A program made the position numbers and the translations under genes. A stretch of 29,693 nucleotides of DNA from Chthonomonas sp. UBA1950 (GTDB lineage Bacteria > Armatimonadota > Fimbriimonadia > Fimbriimonadales > Fimbriimonadaceae): positions 1 to 29,693 of the forward strand of contig DDEQ01000015.1 of the NCBI GenBank assembly GCA_002336105.1, in the 5' to 3' direction. The notes below the pieces were generated by a model that was not told the DNA's origin, made no database searches, and saw only the letters and a program-made list of their open reading frames with translations. Of the stretch, positions 7,030-15,389 are shown piece by piece (within the stretch, counting starts at the first letter, position 1; each line of letters opens with the position of its first letter).

Positions 7030-7468
7030 GGGATCAAGCTCGGGTCATTCAATCATTGGCCACCCGGCAGACGCTCTCTAATAGAAACGCAACCTAGCGG
7101 CCAAAGTTCCAATGCTCAAAAGTTATGCCAACAAGCCGACAACCATAAAGTACCGGCAACTTTGCTAGATAGCCAGTGATACCCGAAACGAACGGAGTTC
7201 AGATTATTCGAAGTCAATCTCAATCACAACTCGTTAAAACCCGAACACAAAGCGTTCTGTCACGACTAGCCTACACTTGTAGCCACGATCAAGCCGACGC
7301 CGTCGCCCCCTTCTATCTCTCCAATCTTTGAAATCAGATTCTAAAGCAGAGCGCCCAAATCAGGAACCGCGCATTAGCAACATCTTGAGATAGATCTCAC
7401 AGAGAAACTTAGATATAGCCTCTGAGTTTTGCAGGCAACATAGGTTCACACTAAGATTAATAACCATT
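7030..7468. other. Gene-free stretch upstream of the exosortase
   Basis: I find no convincing coding frame, tRNA or known riboswitch here. The stretch should contain the promoter and a long untranslated leader of the exosortase operon (minus strand). A small palindrome TGAGATAGATCTCA lies at 7386-7399. No confident -35/-10 pair was found, and no sigma-54 consensus. Confidence 0.4.
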
Positions 7469-7506
7469 CATTTGGTTTAGTATTCGATTGAATACTAAAC
7501 CAAATG
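7469..7506. terminator. 17-bp perfect inverted repeat, probable terminator
   Basis: CATTTGGTTTAGTATTC (7469-7485) and its exact complement (7490-7506) flank a four-base loop. It begins ten bases past the stop codon of the small basic protein gene, in that gene's reading direction. There is no clear T-run after it, but the length of the stem makes a transcript end or processing site likely. Confidence 0.65.
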
Positions 7507-7515
7507 GAAAGATCG

Positions 7516-7899
7516 CTAAGCTCGTCGAACCTTTACGAACTTGTAGTAATTCTTTCCGCTCTTGCGAACCGATCGGCGCTCATATCTCCAGCCATCCTTC
7601 ACAAACGATTTTTGACTCCAAAATCGCGCTCGCTGCCTGTTTTCCCGGTTAAGCGATTTCCGGTCTTCTTCCATTCGGTAAGCAGAATATAAACCACCTG
7701 CAACACCCAGATAGGATATCGTTTTGTCCTTATTAAACTGACCAAGTACACCAAGTGCAGCACCTGCATAAGCAAGTTTTTGCCATTCAGACTCTGTTTG
7801 CCTAGAACGCTCCTGGCTTCGCTGAGCCGATGCAAACGAAGGGACTAACATGGTGGTGGCTAGAGTCACTAGGGTTAGGGTCTTTGTGATTGTTTTCAT
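7516..7899 (-). CDS. Small basic secreted protein, unknown
   Basis: A 127-residue protein with a clear Sec signal peptide (MKTITKTLTLVTLATTMLVP, cleavage near ASA-QR). The mature chain is strongly basic, with a short glycine-rich hydrophobic patch (YAGAALGVLGQF, YLGVAGGLYSAYR) and a C-terminal segment rich in Tyr, Arg and Lys (GKNYYKFVKVRRA). The hydrophobic patch could sit on or in a membrane. The start at 7899 is fixed by AGAGGTG just upstream; a longer frame from a GTG at 7929 has no such site. It is a single-gene unit followed by a long hairpin. Function not recognised. Confidence 0.78.
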   Translation of the reverse strand: MKTITKTLTLVTLATTMLVPSFASAQRSQERSRQTESEWQKLAYAGAALGVLGQFNKDKTISYLGVAGGLYSAYRMEEDRKSLNRENRQRARFWSQKSFVKDGWRYERRSVRKSGKNYYKFVKVRRA

Positions 7900-8035
7900 C
7901 TGTACACCTCTTGAACTCTCTGATGACACTTAGGCCAACAGGGACGACTACTTGAGTTGCTTTGGGTCAGAGGGCCTACTGTTTAATACGCATAAAGCAT
8001 TCTTTCGCCACAAAGTAGCGGATAATTTCTCCACT

Positions 8036-8509
8036 ATGGTGAGCCAAGTCACGCCGTTTTTGTGGTTCGATAAACACGCTGAAGAAGCAGCTAACTTCTA
8101 CGTATCGCTTTTTCCAAATTCCGAGATCACAACTGTTACGCGCTTTCCGGCGAGTCTTCCTGACTTAGAAGGGCAGGTTATGACTGTTGATTTCACTCTG
8201 AACGGAATGAAGTACGTTGCGCTCAACGGATCAGGCGGCAAACCCTTTTCGGAGACAGTGTCGTTCCAAATCTATCTTGACACGCAGGAAGAGATCGATC
8301 ACTTTTACGATGCTTTCAAAGAGGGCGGCAATGAGATGGCTTGTGGTTGGGTCGCTGATCGTTTCGGCGTTGTTTGGCAAGTCACACCCAAAGCTCTGAT
8401 GCAGTTCGTCAAAGATCCCAACCCTAACAAAGTGAACAAAACGATGGCAGCGATGATGGAGATGAAGAAGCTCATCATCGCCGATCTGCAAGCGGCCTAT
8501 GAATCATAG
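8036..8509 (+). CDS. VOC-superfamily PhnB-like protein
   Basis: A 157-residue protein of the PhnB/3-demethylubiquinone-methyltransferase-like branch of the vicinal-oxygen-chelate (glyoxalase) fold. The opening TPFLWFDKHAEEAANFYVSL matches the family's TPFLWFDxxAEEAxxFY. Later blocks are FQIYLDTQEEIDHFYDAF and CGWVADRFGVVWQVTP, which match the typical cysteine-containing CGWLxDxFGxxWQ. The chemical activity of this group is poorly defined; these are often stand-alone cytoplasmic proteins. The ATG at 8036 is chosen because homology begins right after it; the upstream open frame from 7952 looks non-coding. No Shine-Dalgarno is visible, so the mRNA may be nearly leaderless. Its last codons form one arm of a 15-bp hairpin shared with the convergent phospholipase gene. 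Confidence 0.9.
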   Translation: MVSQVTPFLWFDKHAEEAANFYVSLFPNSEITTVTRFPASLPDLEGQVMTVDFTLNGMKYVALNGSGGKPFSETVSFQIYLDTQEEIDHFYDAFKEGGNEMACGWVADRFGVVWQVTPKALMQFVKDPNPNKVNKTMAAMMEMKKLIIADLQAAYES

Positions 8510-8518
8510 GCCGCTTGC
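8488..8518. terminator. Bidirectional hairpin shared by two convergent genes
   Basis: Perfect 15-bp arms (GCAAGCGGCCTATGA at 8488-8502 and its complement at 8504-8518) surround a single base. The hairpin covers the last codons and stop of the VOC gene and ends one base before the stop codon of the phospholipase gene. It can serve both transcripts. Confidence 0.75.
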
Positions 8519-10903
8519 TTAGCCCATTGCCGGATCAGATGTCGTCCAGGCGCCGGTCTCAAGGTGGCCGGCGAAACGATAGGTTGTATCGACAGAACTG
8601 ACGGCAAGGTCATACCACTGGCCACTGTTTTTCGTGTGAACACGAAGCGACTTATGCTCACCTGATTTCAGGTGAACTGAGATCGGTTTCTGTCCGTACG
8701 ATTGATCGGCTATAGCCAGATCAATTGCATGGGGGCCAATTGCTGACAGATTTAGTATCAAATCTGGGCCATCCTGCTTTGCGGTGACACGAAAACTAAC
8801 CGAACTGCCTGATTTCAGAGATCGCATGAATCCGTTCGGACCATCAATTCGAACATCGTATGCTCCGTTCACAGGCAGGATGTCTTCGACGGTGTCTCCA
8901 GGAACAACAGCGTAAGCTCGAGCAACAAAGTTTGAACCATAGGAATAGGCGTTGAATGGGGCTCCAATGACTCGATTCTTGCCTCGAATCGCCCCTTCCG
9001 ACATCTTGATATGCGCACCTTCTGAGACGATCTCAATACTTGCCTCCATCTCGTACGGTAGGGGACAAGCGGTTCGTGTGCCGCGTTCTTGGAAAGCACG
9101 AATATCGAACGAACCTAAATCACTTTCGCTTAGCTTGTCAGCAGGCTTCGGACGACTCTTGAAGCTTGCTTTGTGAATGCGCTCGATATAGGCGTCTCTT
9201 TCAAGATATTTCGGCAACTCATACTTCTCGCCGTTGTAGGGTTTGAATGCGGAGGTCAAATCACCACAGACAGTTCTCCTCCACTCTGAAATGTTCTCTT
9301 CTTTGACTGTTTTGCCTTTTCCGGCTAACCAGGTCTCAAGGAACATCAAGATCGAAGTGTGGTCACTCACTTGAGAATTAACGCACCCTCCACGGCTCCA
9401 TGGCGAAGCTATCATGAGAGGGCATCGGTACCCCAAACCGATAGAATGGTCGCGGTGATGAGCATCGGATACGTCCGCCGTTGTGTCGATGCCTGCGGAT
9501 ACTTTTCCAGTTTCGGGACGGCCAGGGTGTGGAGCCACAAACGGAGGAACATGGTCAAAGTAGCCATCGTTCTCGTCGTAACAGATAATCAGAACGGTCT
9601 TCTTCCATCGCTCCGGGTCTTCGGTTAATATCTGCAACACCTCGGAGACATACCAAGCCCCAAACCAGGCCGAACCAGGATGGTCGGAGAACCGCTCAGG
9701 AGCAACAAGCCAGCTTACGGCTGGAAGCTGATTCGTCTCTACATCCTGCCGGAATTGATGAAGCACATCCCCCTTAGGAACAGAGATCGAACGGGCAGTC
9801 CCGTTATCATCATAGGTGTGCTTAACGAGCGTTCGGAAGTCAGGATCACCAGAGTTATCACAAAATGCTTTTTCGTGGAGATGTCTTTCAGCTTCTGAAA
9901 GTTTGCCCCAAGCTTCATCCGTGTACACCAGTTGCTCCTTCTTTAGCGACGCCAGAGACTCGCTGGTTGCCTTAATCCTCTTCTCAAGCTTCTCTTTGTC
10001 ATCCGCATTGAGTGCATCAGTAGAAAGCGACTTCTGATCTGCTTTCAGTGAATCTTCAAGCTTTTGGATCAGGACAGGAACGTATTTACGTCTAGACTTC
10101 GAAAATCGAACTCGATACTGCGTGAACCATTCGATTGGGTTGTCTGTGAAGTTAGAAAGCCATGCATCTTCCTCACCAACAAACCCTGAGTCGAGGGAAA
10201 TCTCATTCTGATAGATCTTCCACGAGACTCCCGCCTTTTCCAGTCGCTCTGGATATGTGGTCCAAGCAGCCTCGACGTCATAATCGGTATCTCCGTTCAT
10301 GACCCGAGCGGGATGCTTCTCGTCCTCACGAATTGTTCCCGTCCACAAGAACAGTCGGTTGGGTGTGGTACCCGTGAGCGAGGAGCAGAAGGCTTGATCA
10401 AAAACAGTAAAGGCATCTGCGAAGGCGTAATAAAACGGAATATCTTCTCGCGTAAAGAAACCCATCGTCATCGGGAACTTATCGCCCCGGCGCTTTGCGG
10501 GAAGCCATCGATCGTACCTTCCACCGTTTCGAGCGTCGACTTGATCCGGCCAAGAGTGGGGCGTACCACCTATCCAGGTGATATTTGAGCCATCCATATC
10601 TAACCGGAATGGCGGAATAATCGATCCGTCGGTATCCGGCTGAAACCAAGCCGCATGACCATTTGGCATCTGGTGAATCCGCTTGTCCCGAAAACCTCGA
10701 ACGCCTCGCATCGCCCCGAATGCGTGATCAAAAGATCGGTTCTCTTGCATGAGAACGATAACATGCTCAGCGTCGTGAAAAGTCGTCCCCAGTTCCGGGT
10801 TGATCGCCAAGGTTTTGGCAATAATATCCGGAACTGTTCCCCAAACCAGCGACTGCGAACCCAGCGCGGCGGCGGCTTTTAAAAACTCGCGACGACTTTG
10901 CAT
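8519..10903 (-). CDS. Tat-exported phosphocholine-type phospholipase C
   Basis: A 794-residue member of the bacterial phospholipase C/acid phosphatase family, which hydrolyses phosphatidylcholine-like or sphingolipid substrates outside the cytoplasm. It starts with a twin-arginine signal, SRREFLKAAAALG. Family motifs are in order: MQENRSFDHAFG near residue 55, SSLTGTTPNR near 180, YDENDGYFDHVPPF in the middle, and SDHTSILMFLE. Two small C-terminal beta domains of the type found in this family follow the catalytic domain. A charged helical insert (about 280-345, KLEDSLKADQKSLS and onward) resembles that of the long family members. It lies 67 bases after the GH3 gene on the same strand and may be read with it. 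Substrate choice (choline versus other head groups) cannot be told. Confidence 0.93.
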   Translation of the reverse strand: MQSRREFLKAAAALGSQSLVWGTVPDIIAKTLAINPELGTTFHDAEHVIVLMQENRSFDHAFGAMRGVRGFRDKRIHQMPNGHAAWFQPDTDGSIIPPFRLDMDGSNITWIGGTPHSWPDQVDARNGGRYDRWLPAKRRGDKFPMTMGFFTREDIPFYYAFADAFTVFDQAFCSSLTGTTPNRLFLWTGTIREDEKHPARVMNGDTDYDVEAAWTTYPERLEKAGVSWKIYQNEISLDSGFVGEEDAWLSNFTDNPIEWFTQYRVRFSKSRRKYVPVLIQKLEDSLKADQKSLSTDALNADDKEKLEKRIKATSESLASLKKEQLVYTDEAWGKLSEAERHLHEKAFCDNSGDPDFRTLVKHTYDDNGTARSISVPKGDVLHQFRQDVETNQLPAVSWLVAPERFSDHPGSAWFGAWYVSEVLQILTEDPERWKKTVLIICYDENDGYFDHVPPFVAPHPGRPETGKVSAGIDTTADVSDAHHRDHSIGLGYRCPLMIASPWSRGGCVNSQVSDHTSILMFLETWLAGKGKTVKEENISEWRRTVCGDLTSAFKPYNGEKYELPKYLERDAYIERIHKASFKSRPKPADKLSESDLGSFDIRAFQERGTRTACPLPYEMEASIEIVSEGAHIKMSEGAIRGKNRVIGAPFNAYSYGSNFVARAYAVVPGDTVEDILPVNGAYDVRIDGPNGFMRSLKSGSSVSFRVTAKQDGPDLILNLSAIGPHAIDLAIADQSYGQKPISVHLKSGEHKSLRVHTKNSGQWYDLAVSSVDTTYRFAGHLETGAWTTSDPAMG

Positions 10904-10970
10904 ATAACCGACAACTATACCGATCCATGTTAACCATGAAGGTTAGGCTAATGTTAAGAGTAAGCTGGCG

Positions 10971-13397
10971 TCATTCTCCGTAAACAAACTCGCCCTTAAG
11001 ACGGATATCTTCAGAAGAAGCTCCAATCATGACTCTGAACGCACCTGGTTCAACTTCCCATCTATTTCGGATGCTGTATATCTCCAATTCCTCAGGGGAG
11101 AGGCTGAGGCTGACGGTTCTTGTTTGTCCGGGTAGCAAGTCCACGCGTTTGAATCCACGCAGATTCTTCTCGTAGGTCGTAACAGAAGACACGGTTTGCC
11201 GAGTGTAGAGTTGAACAACCTCTGATCCAGCCATTTTGCCAGTATTCGTCACATCGAAGGTTACAGTGACGCTCTGACCTTTCTTTGGATGCTCCGGAAG
11301 CACACTCAAATGCTTGTATTCATAGCTTGTGTAACTAAGGCCGTAACCAAAAGGATACAACGCTCCAGAAACACCAGCATACGGTTTGGCGCCTTCGATA
11401 TTGGCGTGAGGTTTCGTCGGGAAGTTAAACGGAATTTGTCCAATGGATTTCGGGAAAGTACAGTTCAGCTTCCCGGTGGGATTCACATCGCCAAACAGCA
11501 CTTCCGCGATGGCTTGACCACTGAACTGTCCGGGACAAAAAGCGTAAATAATGCCCGGGACATGATGCTCGACCCAATTGATCGTCATAGGTCTTCCACT
11601 CACCACGACAACCACCATCGGTTTGCCGGTTGCGGCGAGCGCCTTCAACAGATCTAGCTGTCTCCCTGGAAGTTCTAAACTCGTTCGAGACCGGCTCTCG
11701 CCGCTCGTTCGATTGCTATCCCCGACGACGGCAATAACTTGATCAGACTTCTGTGCCTCCCGCACAGCCTCGTCAATTCCAGCCTTCTCCTCGGATGACA
11801 ACTCTGGCATATCAAGTTCTGACTCAGGAAATCCTTTATCGGTGATCGAGCAGCCTTGAGCGTAATTGACCACGGTTCCGCTTCCAACCGCAGATTTAAT
11901 GCTGTCAAAGATATTCGTCGGAACGACATGAGTCGAGCCGTACCGCTTCAAGACCCAATCGACGTTTTTTGCATTTGGCCCAACAATAGCGATAGATTTG
12001 ATCGACTTAGTCAGCGGCAGAACGTTGTTCTGGTTCTTCAAGAGGACAAGCGACTCGCGGGCTGCCTTGAGCGCAACTGCGAGATGCTCTGGACTTGCGA
12101 TCAGTTTGTCCGCAGCAGTCTGTTCCGCCCTGTATGGAGTATCGAATAGTCCCATCACAAACTTGTAGTGCAGAATTTCTCGAACTCGCTGATCGAGCAC
12201 TTTCATGGGCAAAGCTCCGCTCTTAACGACCCGGCGAAGAGGCTCTAAGAACTCTTTCGGGTCAGTAAAGTTTGTCCGAACGTTTAAGCCAGCTTCCATG
12301 ACCTTTCGTACGGCATCATCAATGTTCTTTGCGACGCCGTGTTTCGTCTTCACATACTCCACGGCTTCACTGTCCGAGACAACGTAGCCTTGGAACCCGA
12401 ATTCCTTTCTCAGCTTGTCGATGAGGAAGTGCTTGCTTGCGATCACAGGCTCTCCGTCGTAATCGTTGTAACTAGCCATAACCCCGAGCAGATGTGCTTT
12501 CTGGATAACCTGCCGGAAAGGATAGAGCGCGATTTCTTCGACCTCGCGTGGGTTAGCGTGAGGATCCGTTCTGGCGTCTCCTTCTCTTGCTCCCTTGTTA
12601 AAGCTATACACGGCGAAATGCTTCGAGGTTGAAGCAGAACCCATGCTTTGGATTCCTCTCGTGACCTGTATTCCAAACTGTGCGACTAGCCAAGGATCTT
12701 CGCCATAGCATTCTTCAGACCGCCCCCATCGTTGGTCGCGCAACACGTCAAGAATTGGCGCATAGACGTTTGTGAACCCCATCAATCGATTCTCAAGCCC
12801 CGTTATTTCGCCAACACGATGGGCGAGATCTAGGTCCCAAGTCGAGCCTAAACCGAGCGGAATTGGGAAGTTCGTGGTCCGGTATCCGGTAGCCCCCTTG
12901 ATTCCTTCATTCGTGAAATCAGCTGGAACTCCCAGACGAGTTTGCTCGATAAAGAAGCGTTGAATCTCGTTCATTGCTTCGACATGACTGGAAGGCGGCC
13001 AGGAATACCTCTCGTCTTTTTCTGCTCGGAAGTTTCCGTTGAGTTGCTCATCAATGTTGCCCACTCCTTGCATCCACAACGATTTCTTCCATTCCAGAGT
13101 GGGAAGCTTGTCTTTTAAAACCGCAGGATATCCGTACAAAGTGACGCACTGGGCGGTCTTTTCATCAGGAGTCATCTGACCGAGCAGATCTTCAACTCTC
13201 TTGTTGATGGGTTGCTTAACGTCCTCGTAAATGTCCTTCTTCCCGTTCTTGTTGAGGTCCGTCCAATCTCGATGGTAGATCGACTTCTGAACAGGAAAAA
13301 CCGTCGGGATCGAACTCTCAACCGGAGTTCGGCTTAGCGCGACTGAAGAAGGAACGACCACTTGCTGCAGGGCAAGCAAGGTCAACGAGGCTAGCAT
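10971..13397 (-). CDS. Glycoside hydrolase family 3, exported beta-glucosidase/xylosidase type
   Basis: An 808-residue GH3 enzyme of the BglX layout. It has a short hydrophobic N-terminus (possible Sec signal, MLASLTLLALQQVVVPSSVA), then a DLNKNGKKDIYED calcium-loop-like segment. The (beta/alpha)8 domain comes next, with the nucleophile region GYVVSDSEAVEYV (Asp of VSD). The alpha/beta sandwich follows with SIAIVGPNAKN, and a fibronectin-III-like C-terminal domain (VTFDVTNTGKMAGSEVVQLY). It releases sugars from the non-reducing ends of beta-linked oligosaccharides. The exact bond (glucose, xylose or other) is not readable. The start ATG is flanked by a 10-bp inverted repeat and has only a weak ribosome binding site. 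Neighbours on the strand are a secreted beta-rich protein upstream and the phospholipase downstream, so an exported degradative set is likely. Confidence 0.94.
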   Translation of the reverse strand: MLASLTLLALQQVVVPSSVALSRTPVESSIPTVFPVQKSIYHRDWTDLNKNGKKDIYEDVKQPINKRVEDLLGQMTPDEKTAQCVTLYGYPAVLKDKLPTLEWKKSLWMQGVGNIDEQLNGNFRAEKDERYSWPPSSHVEAMNEIQRFFIEQTRLGVPADFTNEGIKGATGYRTTNFPIPLGLGSTWDLDLAHRVGEITGLENRLMGFTNVYAPILDVLRDQRWGRSEECYGEDPWLVAQFGIQVTRGIQSMGSASTSKHFAVYSFNKGAREGDARTDPHANPREVEEIALYPFRQVIQKAHLLGVMASYNDYDGEPVIASKHFLIDKLRKEFGFQGYVVSDSEAVEYVKTKHGVAKNIDDAVRKVMEAGLNVRTNFTDPKEFLEPLRRVVKSGALPMKVLDQRVREILHYKFVMGLFDTPYRAEQTAADKLIASPEHLAVALKAARESLVLLKNQNNVLPLTKSIKSIAIVGPNAKNVDWVLKRYGSTHVVPTNIFDSIKSAVGSGTVVNYAQGCSITDKGFPESELDMPELSSEEKAGIDEAVREAQKSDQVIAVVGDSNRTSGESRSRTSLELPGRQLDLLKALAATGKPMVVVVVSGRPMTINWVEHHVPGIIYAFCPGQFSGQAIAEVLFGDVNPTGKLNCTFPKSIGQIPFNFPTKPHANIEGAKPYAGVSGALYPFGYGLSYTSYEYKHLSVLPEHPKKGQSVTVTFDVTNTGKMAGSEVVQLYTRQTVSSVTTYEKNLRGFKRVDLLPGQTRTVSLSLSPEELEIYSIRNRWEVEPGAFRVMIGASSEDIRLKGEFVYGE

Positions 13398-13426
13398 TGA
13401 CTAAGACTATCTCAAAGCTAGCCTCG
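13386..13426 (-). promoter_or_regulatory. Inverted repeat enclosing the GH3 start codon
   Basis: CGAGGCTAGC (13386-13395) and GCTAGCCTCG (13417-13426) are perfect complements 21 bases apart. In the mRNA the 3' arm begins within the ATG at 13397, and the weak ribosome binding site falls in the loop. It could gate translation, act as an operator, or end the transcript of the upstream gene. Confidence 0.5.
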
Positions 13427-13464
13427 ATTGGCAGCCGACTTATGCGCCAAACCCAGAAAACGAG

Positions 13465-13941
13465 TTACTTGACGCCTTTGATGTTGTCGATCGTAAAATT
13501 ACAGGGTTTTGATATGCCAGAAGCCGCGGGCCCAAACTGAATCTTTTGCATGGAGCCCTTAAGAACGTTGGCCGGGATACCTTCCAGATTGGCTTTTAAG
13601 GTGTATTTCCCAGCTTTGATTCGATTGCCGTTAACAGGCAGAATTGCCGCAGTCTTGATCTGATGCCATTTCCAATCGCTTCCCTGGTCAGCGACAAGAA
13701 AACTCAACCAAGGATAAGCACCCTTAGCCGCAGTAAGCGTAACATCCGCAGGAAACGTCACTTCGAACGATAGGTACTTGGCACCTGCTAGTGACTTCAA
13801 AACAGCAGCGGGAAGCGGCTTCGTTTCATACCATTTGAACGAACCTTTGAAACCTGTGACCGAAACCTCTGGGGCAGCAATTGCAATGCCGCCTAAAACG
13901 AGCAAGGAACTAACACTAGCTATTCTTACCAAGTGGCGCAT
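13465..13941 (-). CDS. Secreted beta-rich protein, possible carbohydrate-binding type
   Basis: A 158-residue protein with a Sec signal peptide (MRHLVRIASVSSLLVLGGIA, cleavage near AIA-AP). The mature chain has alternating beta-strand-like segments and ends in CNFTIDNIKGVK. An FxIDNI(K/R) ending is common in jelly-roll carbohydrate-binding domains, and tryptophans (WYETK, YPWLSF, DWKWHQI) could stack on sugars. I do not recognise a named family. The gene lies 67 bases before the GH3 gene on the same strand, which agrees with an accessory role in glycan binding. That role is an inference. Confidence 0.72.
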   Translation of the reverse strand: MRHLVRIASVSSLLVLGGIAIAAPEVSVTGFKGSFKWYETKPLPAAVLKSLAGAKYLSFEVTFPADVTLTAAKGAYPWLSFLVADQGSDWKWHQIKTAAILPVNGNRIKAGKYTLKANLEGIPANVLKGSMQKIQFGPAASGISKPCNFTIDNIKGVK

Positions 13942-14087
13942 TTTCTAACAGTACATTTTGGGAGCCTTGGCAATCCTTGCTCGCACGTCAAATGAGCAAG
14001 AACAGTACACATTTTGTGCGCGATCAATTCTCTAGATCGAGATTCCAAACAACGGTTTGTTCCGATCGAAATGCAGTGAAGAGAAAG

Positions 14088-14162
14088 TGGAGCCTTCGAC
14101 GAGAATCGAACCCGTGACCTCTTCTTTACCAAAGAAGTGCTCTGCCGCTGAGCTACGAAGGC
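14088..14162 (-). tRNA. tRNA-Thr (anticodon GGT)
   Basis: Read on the minus strand, the acceptor arms GCCTTCG/CGAAGGC pair, the T arm contains GGTTCGATTC, and the anticodon loop TTGGTAA gives GGT. The CCA end is encoded (14088-14090). It lies 30 bases after the Tyr tRNA on the same strand, so the two are probably co-transcribed. Confidence 0.95.
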
Positions 14163-14192
14163 ATATTGTAGGTGTAAACACCTGAAGCTGGA

Positions 14193-14278
14193 TGGTGGGG
14201 AGTGGAGGATTCGAACCTCCGAAGGCGTCCGCCGACAGATTTACAGTCTGTTCCCATTGGCCACTCGGGCAACTCCCC
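14193..14278 (-). tRNA. tRNA-Tyr (anticodon GTA)
   Basis: On the minus strand, GGGGAGT/ACTCCCC form the acceptor stem. The anticodon stem ACAGA/TCTGT encloses CTGTAAA with anticodon GTA. The long variable arm of a class II tRNA is present, followed by GGTTCGAATCC in the T arm. Encoded CCA end at 14193-14195. Confidence 0.95.
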
Positions 14279-14290
14279 AGCCGGAAAAAT

Positions 14291-14320
14291 AAGATACCTC
14301 AAACAATCATCGCCATACAA
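14291..14320 (-). promoter_or_regulatory. Possible promoter of the Tyr-Thr tRNA pair
   Basis: On the minus strand, TTGTAT (14315-14320) and TATCTT (14291-14296) are 18 bases apart. They are 13 bases upstream of the mature tRNA-Tyr 5' end. Position and spacing fit a sigma-70 promoter, though the hexamers are imperfect. Confidence 0.4.
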
Positions 14321-14387
14321 TTCTATTCCCATAACTTGAAAGTTCTAGGGATAGCAACCTTACCGGCTTCCCAAGCTACACTAGGCT

Positions 14388-15389
14388 ATGAGGCGGGAAT
14401 GGAGCGCATGGATAAAGGCGCGCCAATGGTCGGAGTTTGAGCAATTGGCAAAAAAAGAGCCAAGTCAACCCTTGGCGGACACGGTTGCGGAACTCGAACG
14501 GGGGTTCACAGAGAAGGCTGATAAAAAAGCCCTCAAGAAAATTCTGTTTCTCCTTGACCAAGCTGGATATCGTCCCCAGCCAATCGAGAGCGCGGAATCT
14601 AGCACTTCGGACAAACCGACAGCTAAGCCATTCGAGTGCGCCCTGATGGTCAGCGCAGACGCCGCTGGTGACGCAATCTTTATCTACGGTATTCAGCAGG
14701 GCCAACGTGTGCATTGGCTTCACGTTTCTGTTGGTGTACTTCGTGGAATTAGCCGAGCGACTTCGGAAGAAACAACAATCGAAGAGGCCAAGGCTAAACT
14801 CGCGAATCTATTAACAACCGACCACACCCCACAAATTCTTGCGCCGATCGATACAACATATCTTAAAAGTCGAATAGGTTCCGCATTGCCTCTCACAAAG
14901 TCGATGCCTTCGGTAATGGCTTTTTGGAGAGCGAAATTCTCAGACGTTCCCGAAGGGGCCCACCCTGCCGAGAAAATCACTCGAGCCGAAACGACCTCAG
15001 AGGACCGATCCACTGTAGCTTTAGGACTCGACGCAAGCTTGCTTTGGCGACTAGAACTGGGTGCTGTCACGCCCATTCTTGAGCAAATGAGTGCCATTCA
15101 ACAAGAAGGACTTGAGGCGGATGCGCGAAAAGCAAAAACAGCAAAAATCATTGGCGATGCGAGAGAGGAACTGTTTACTCCTGAACTCATCCTCGATCAC
15201 AGTTCGCGCTTGCTTGATCTAGCCTATATTTTGAGCTTACGACAGGCTCCTGAGGCTGGCGTTGTTGCCGCAACTGCCGATGATTTAAGAGAACGTGGAG
15301 CTGAGAGCGAATATGCTCGTGCAGTCCTCGACAAAACAGTCGTCTTACTTGTGGAGTCTCTCCGACAAGCGGAGGCAAGCCAGAAATGA
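14388..15389 (+). CDS. Conserved-looking cytoplasmic protein, unknown
   Basis: A 333-residue protein without signal peptide or membrane helices. It opens with a charged helical part (ARQWSEFEQLAKKEPSQPLA, EKADKKALKKILFLLDQAGY). A mixed domain follows (CALMVSADAAGDAIFIYGIQ, VHWLHVSVGVLRGIS), then a helical C-terminal half with a conserved-looking segment (REELFTPELILDHSSRLLDL). I do not recognise the family. Its stop codon overlaps the ATG of the metallophosphoesterase (ATGA), so the two are translationally coupled and probably act in one process. The start is the first ATG in frame after an AGG four bases upstream. Confidence 0.82.
   Translation: MRREWSAWIKARQWSEFEQLAKKEPSQPLADTVAELERGFTEKADKKALKKILFLLDQAGYRPQPIESAESSTSDKPTAKPFECALMVSADAAGDAIFIYGIQQGQRVHWLHVSVGVLRGISRATSEETTIEEAKAKLANLLTTDHTPQILAPIDTTYLKSRIGSALPLTKSMPSVMAFWRAKFSDVPEGAHPAEKITRAETTSEDRSTVALGLDASLLWRLELGAVTPILEQMSAIQQEGLEADARKAKTAKIIGDAREELFTPELILDHSSRLLDLAYILSLRQAPEAGVVAATADDLRERGAESEYARAVLDKTVVLLVESLRQAEASQK

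Noticed and set aside
7115..7135. Sigma-54-like TGGCAT-N5-TTGAG upstream of the exosortase
   Set aside because: The -12 element lacks the GC that sigma-54 needs, so the match is only partial; PEP-CTERM loci in other phyla do use this factor, but this is not evidence.
7030..7300. Possible cyclic-di-GMP riboswitch in the exosortase leader
   Set aside because: Isolated GGCC and GCCGGGTGG segments look suggestive, but the paired stems and conserved A-rich core of known c-di-GMP riboswitches are not found.
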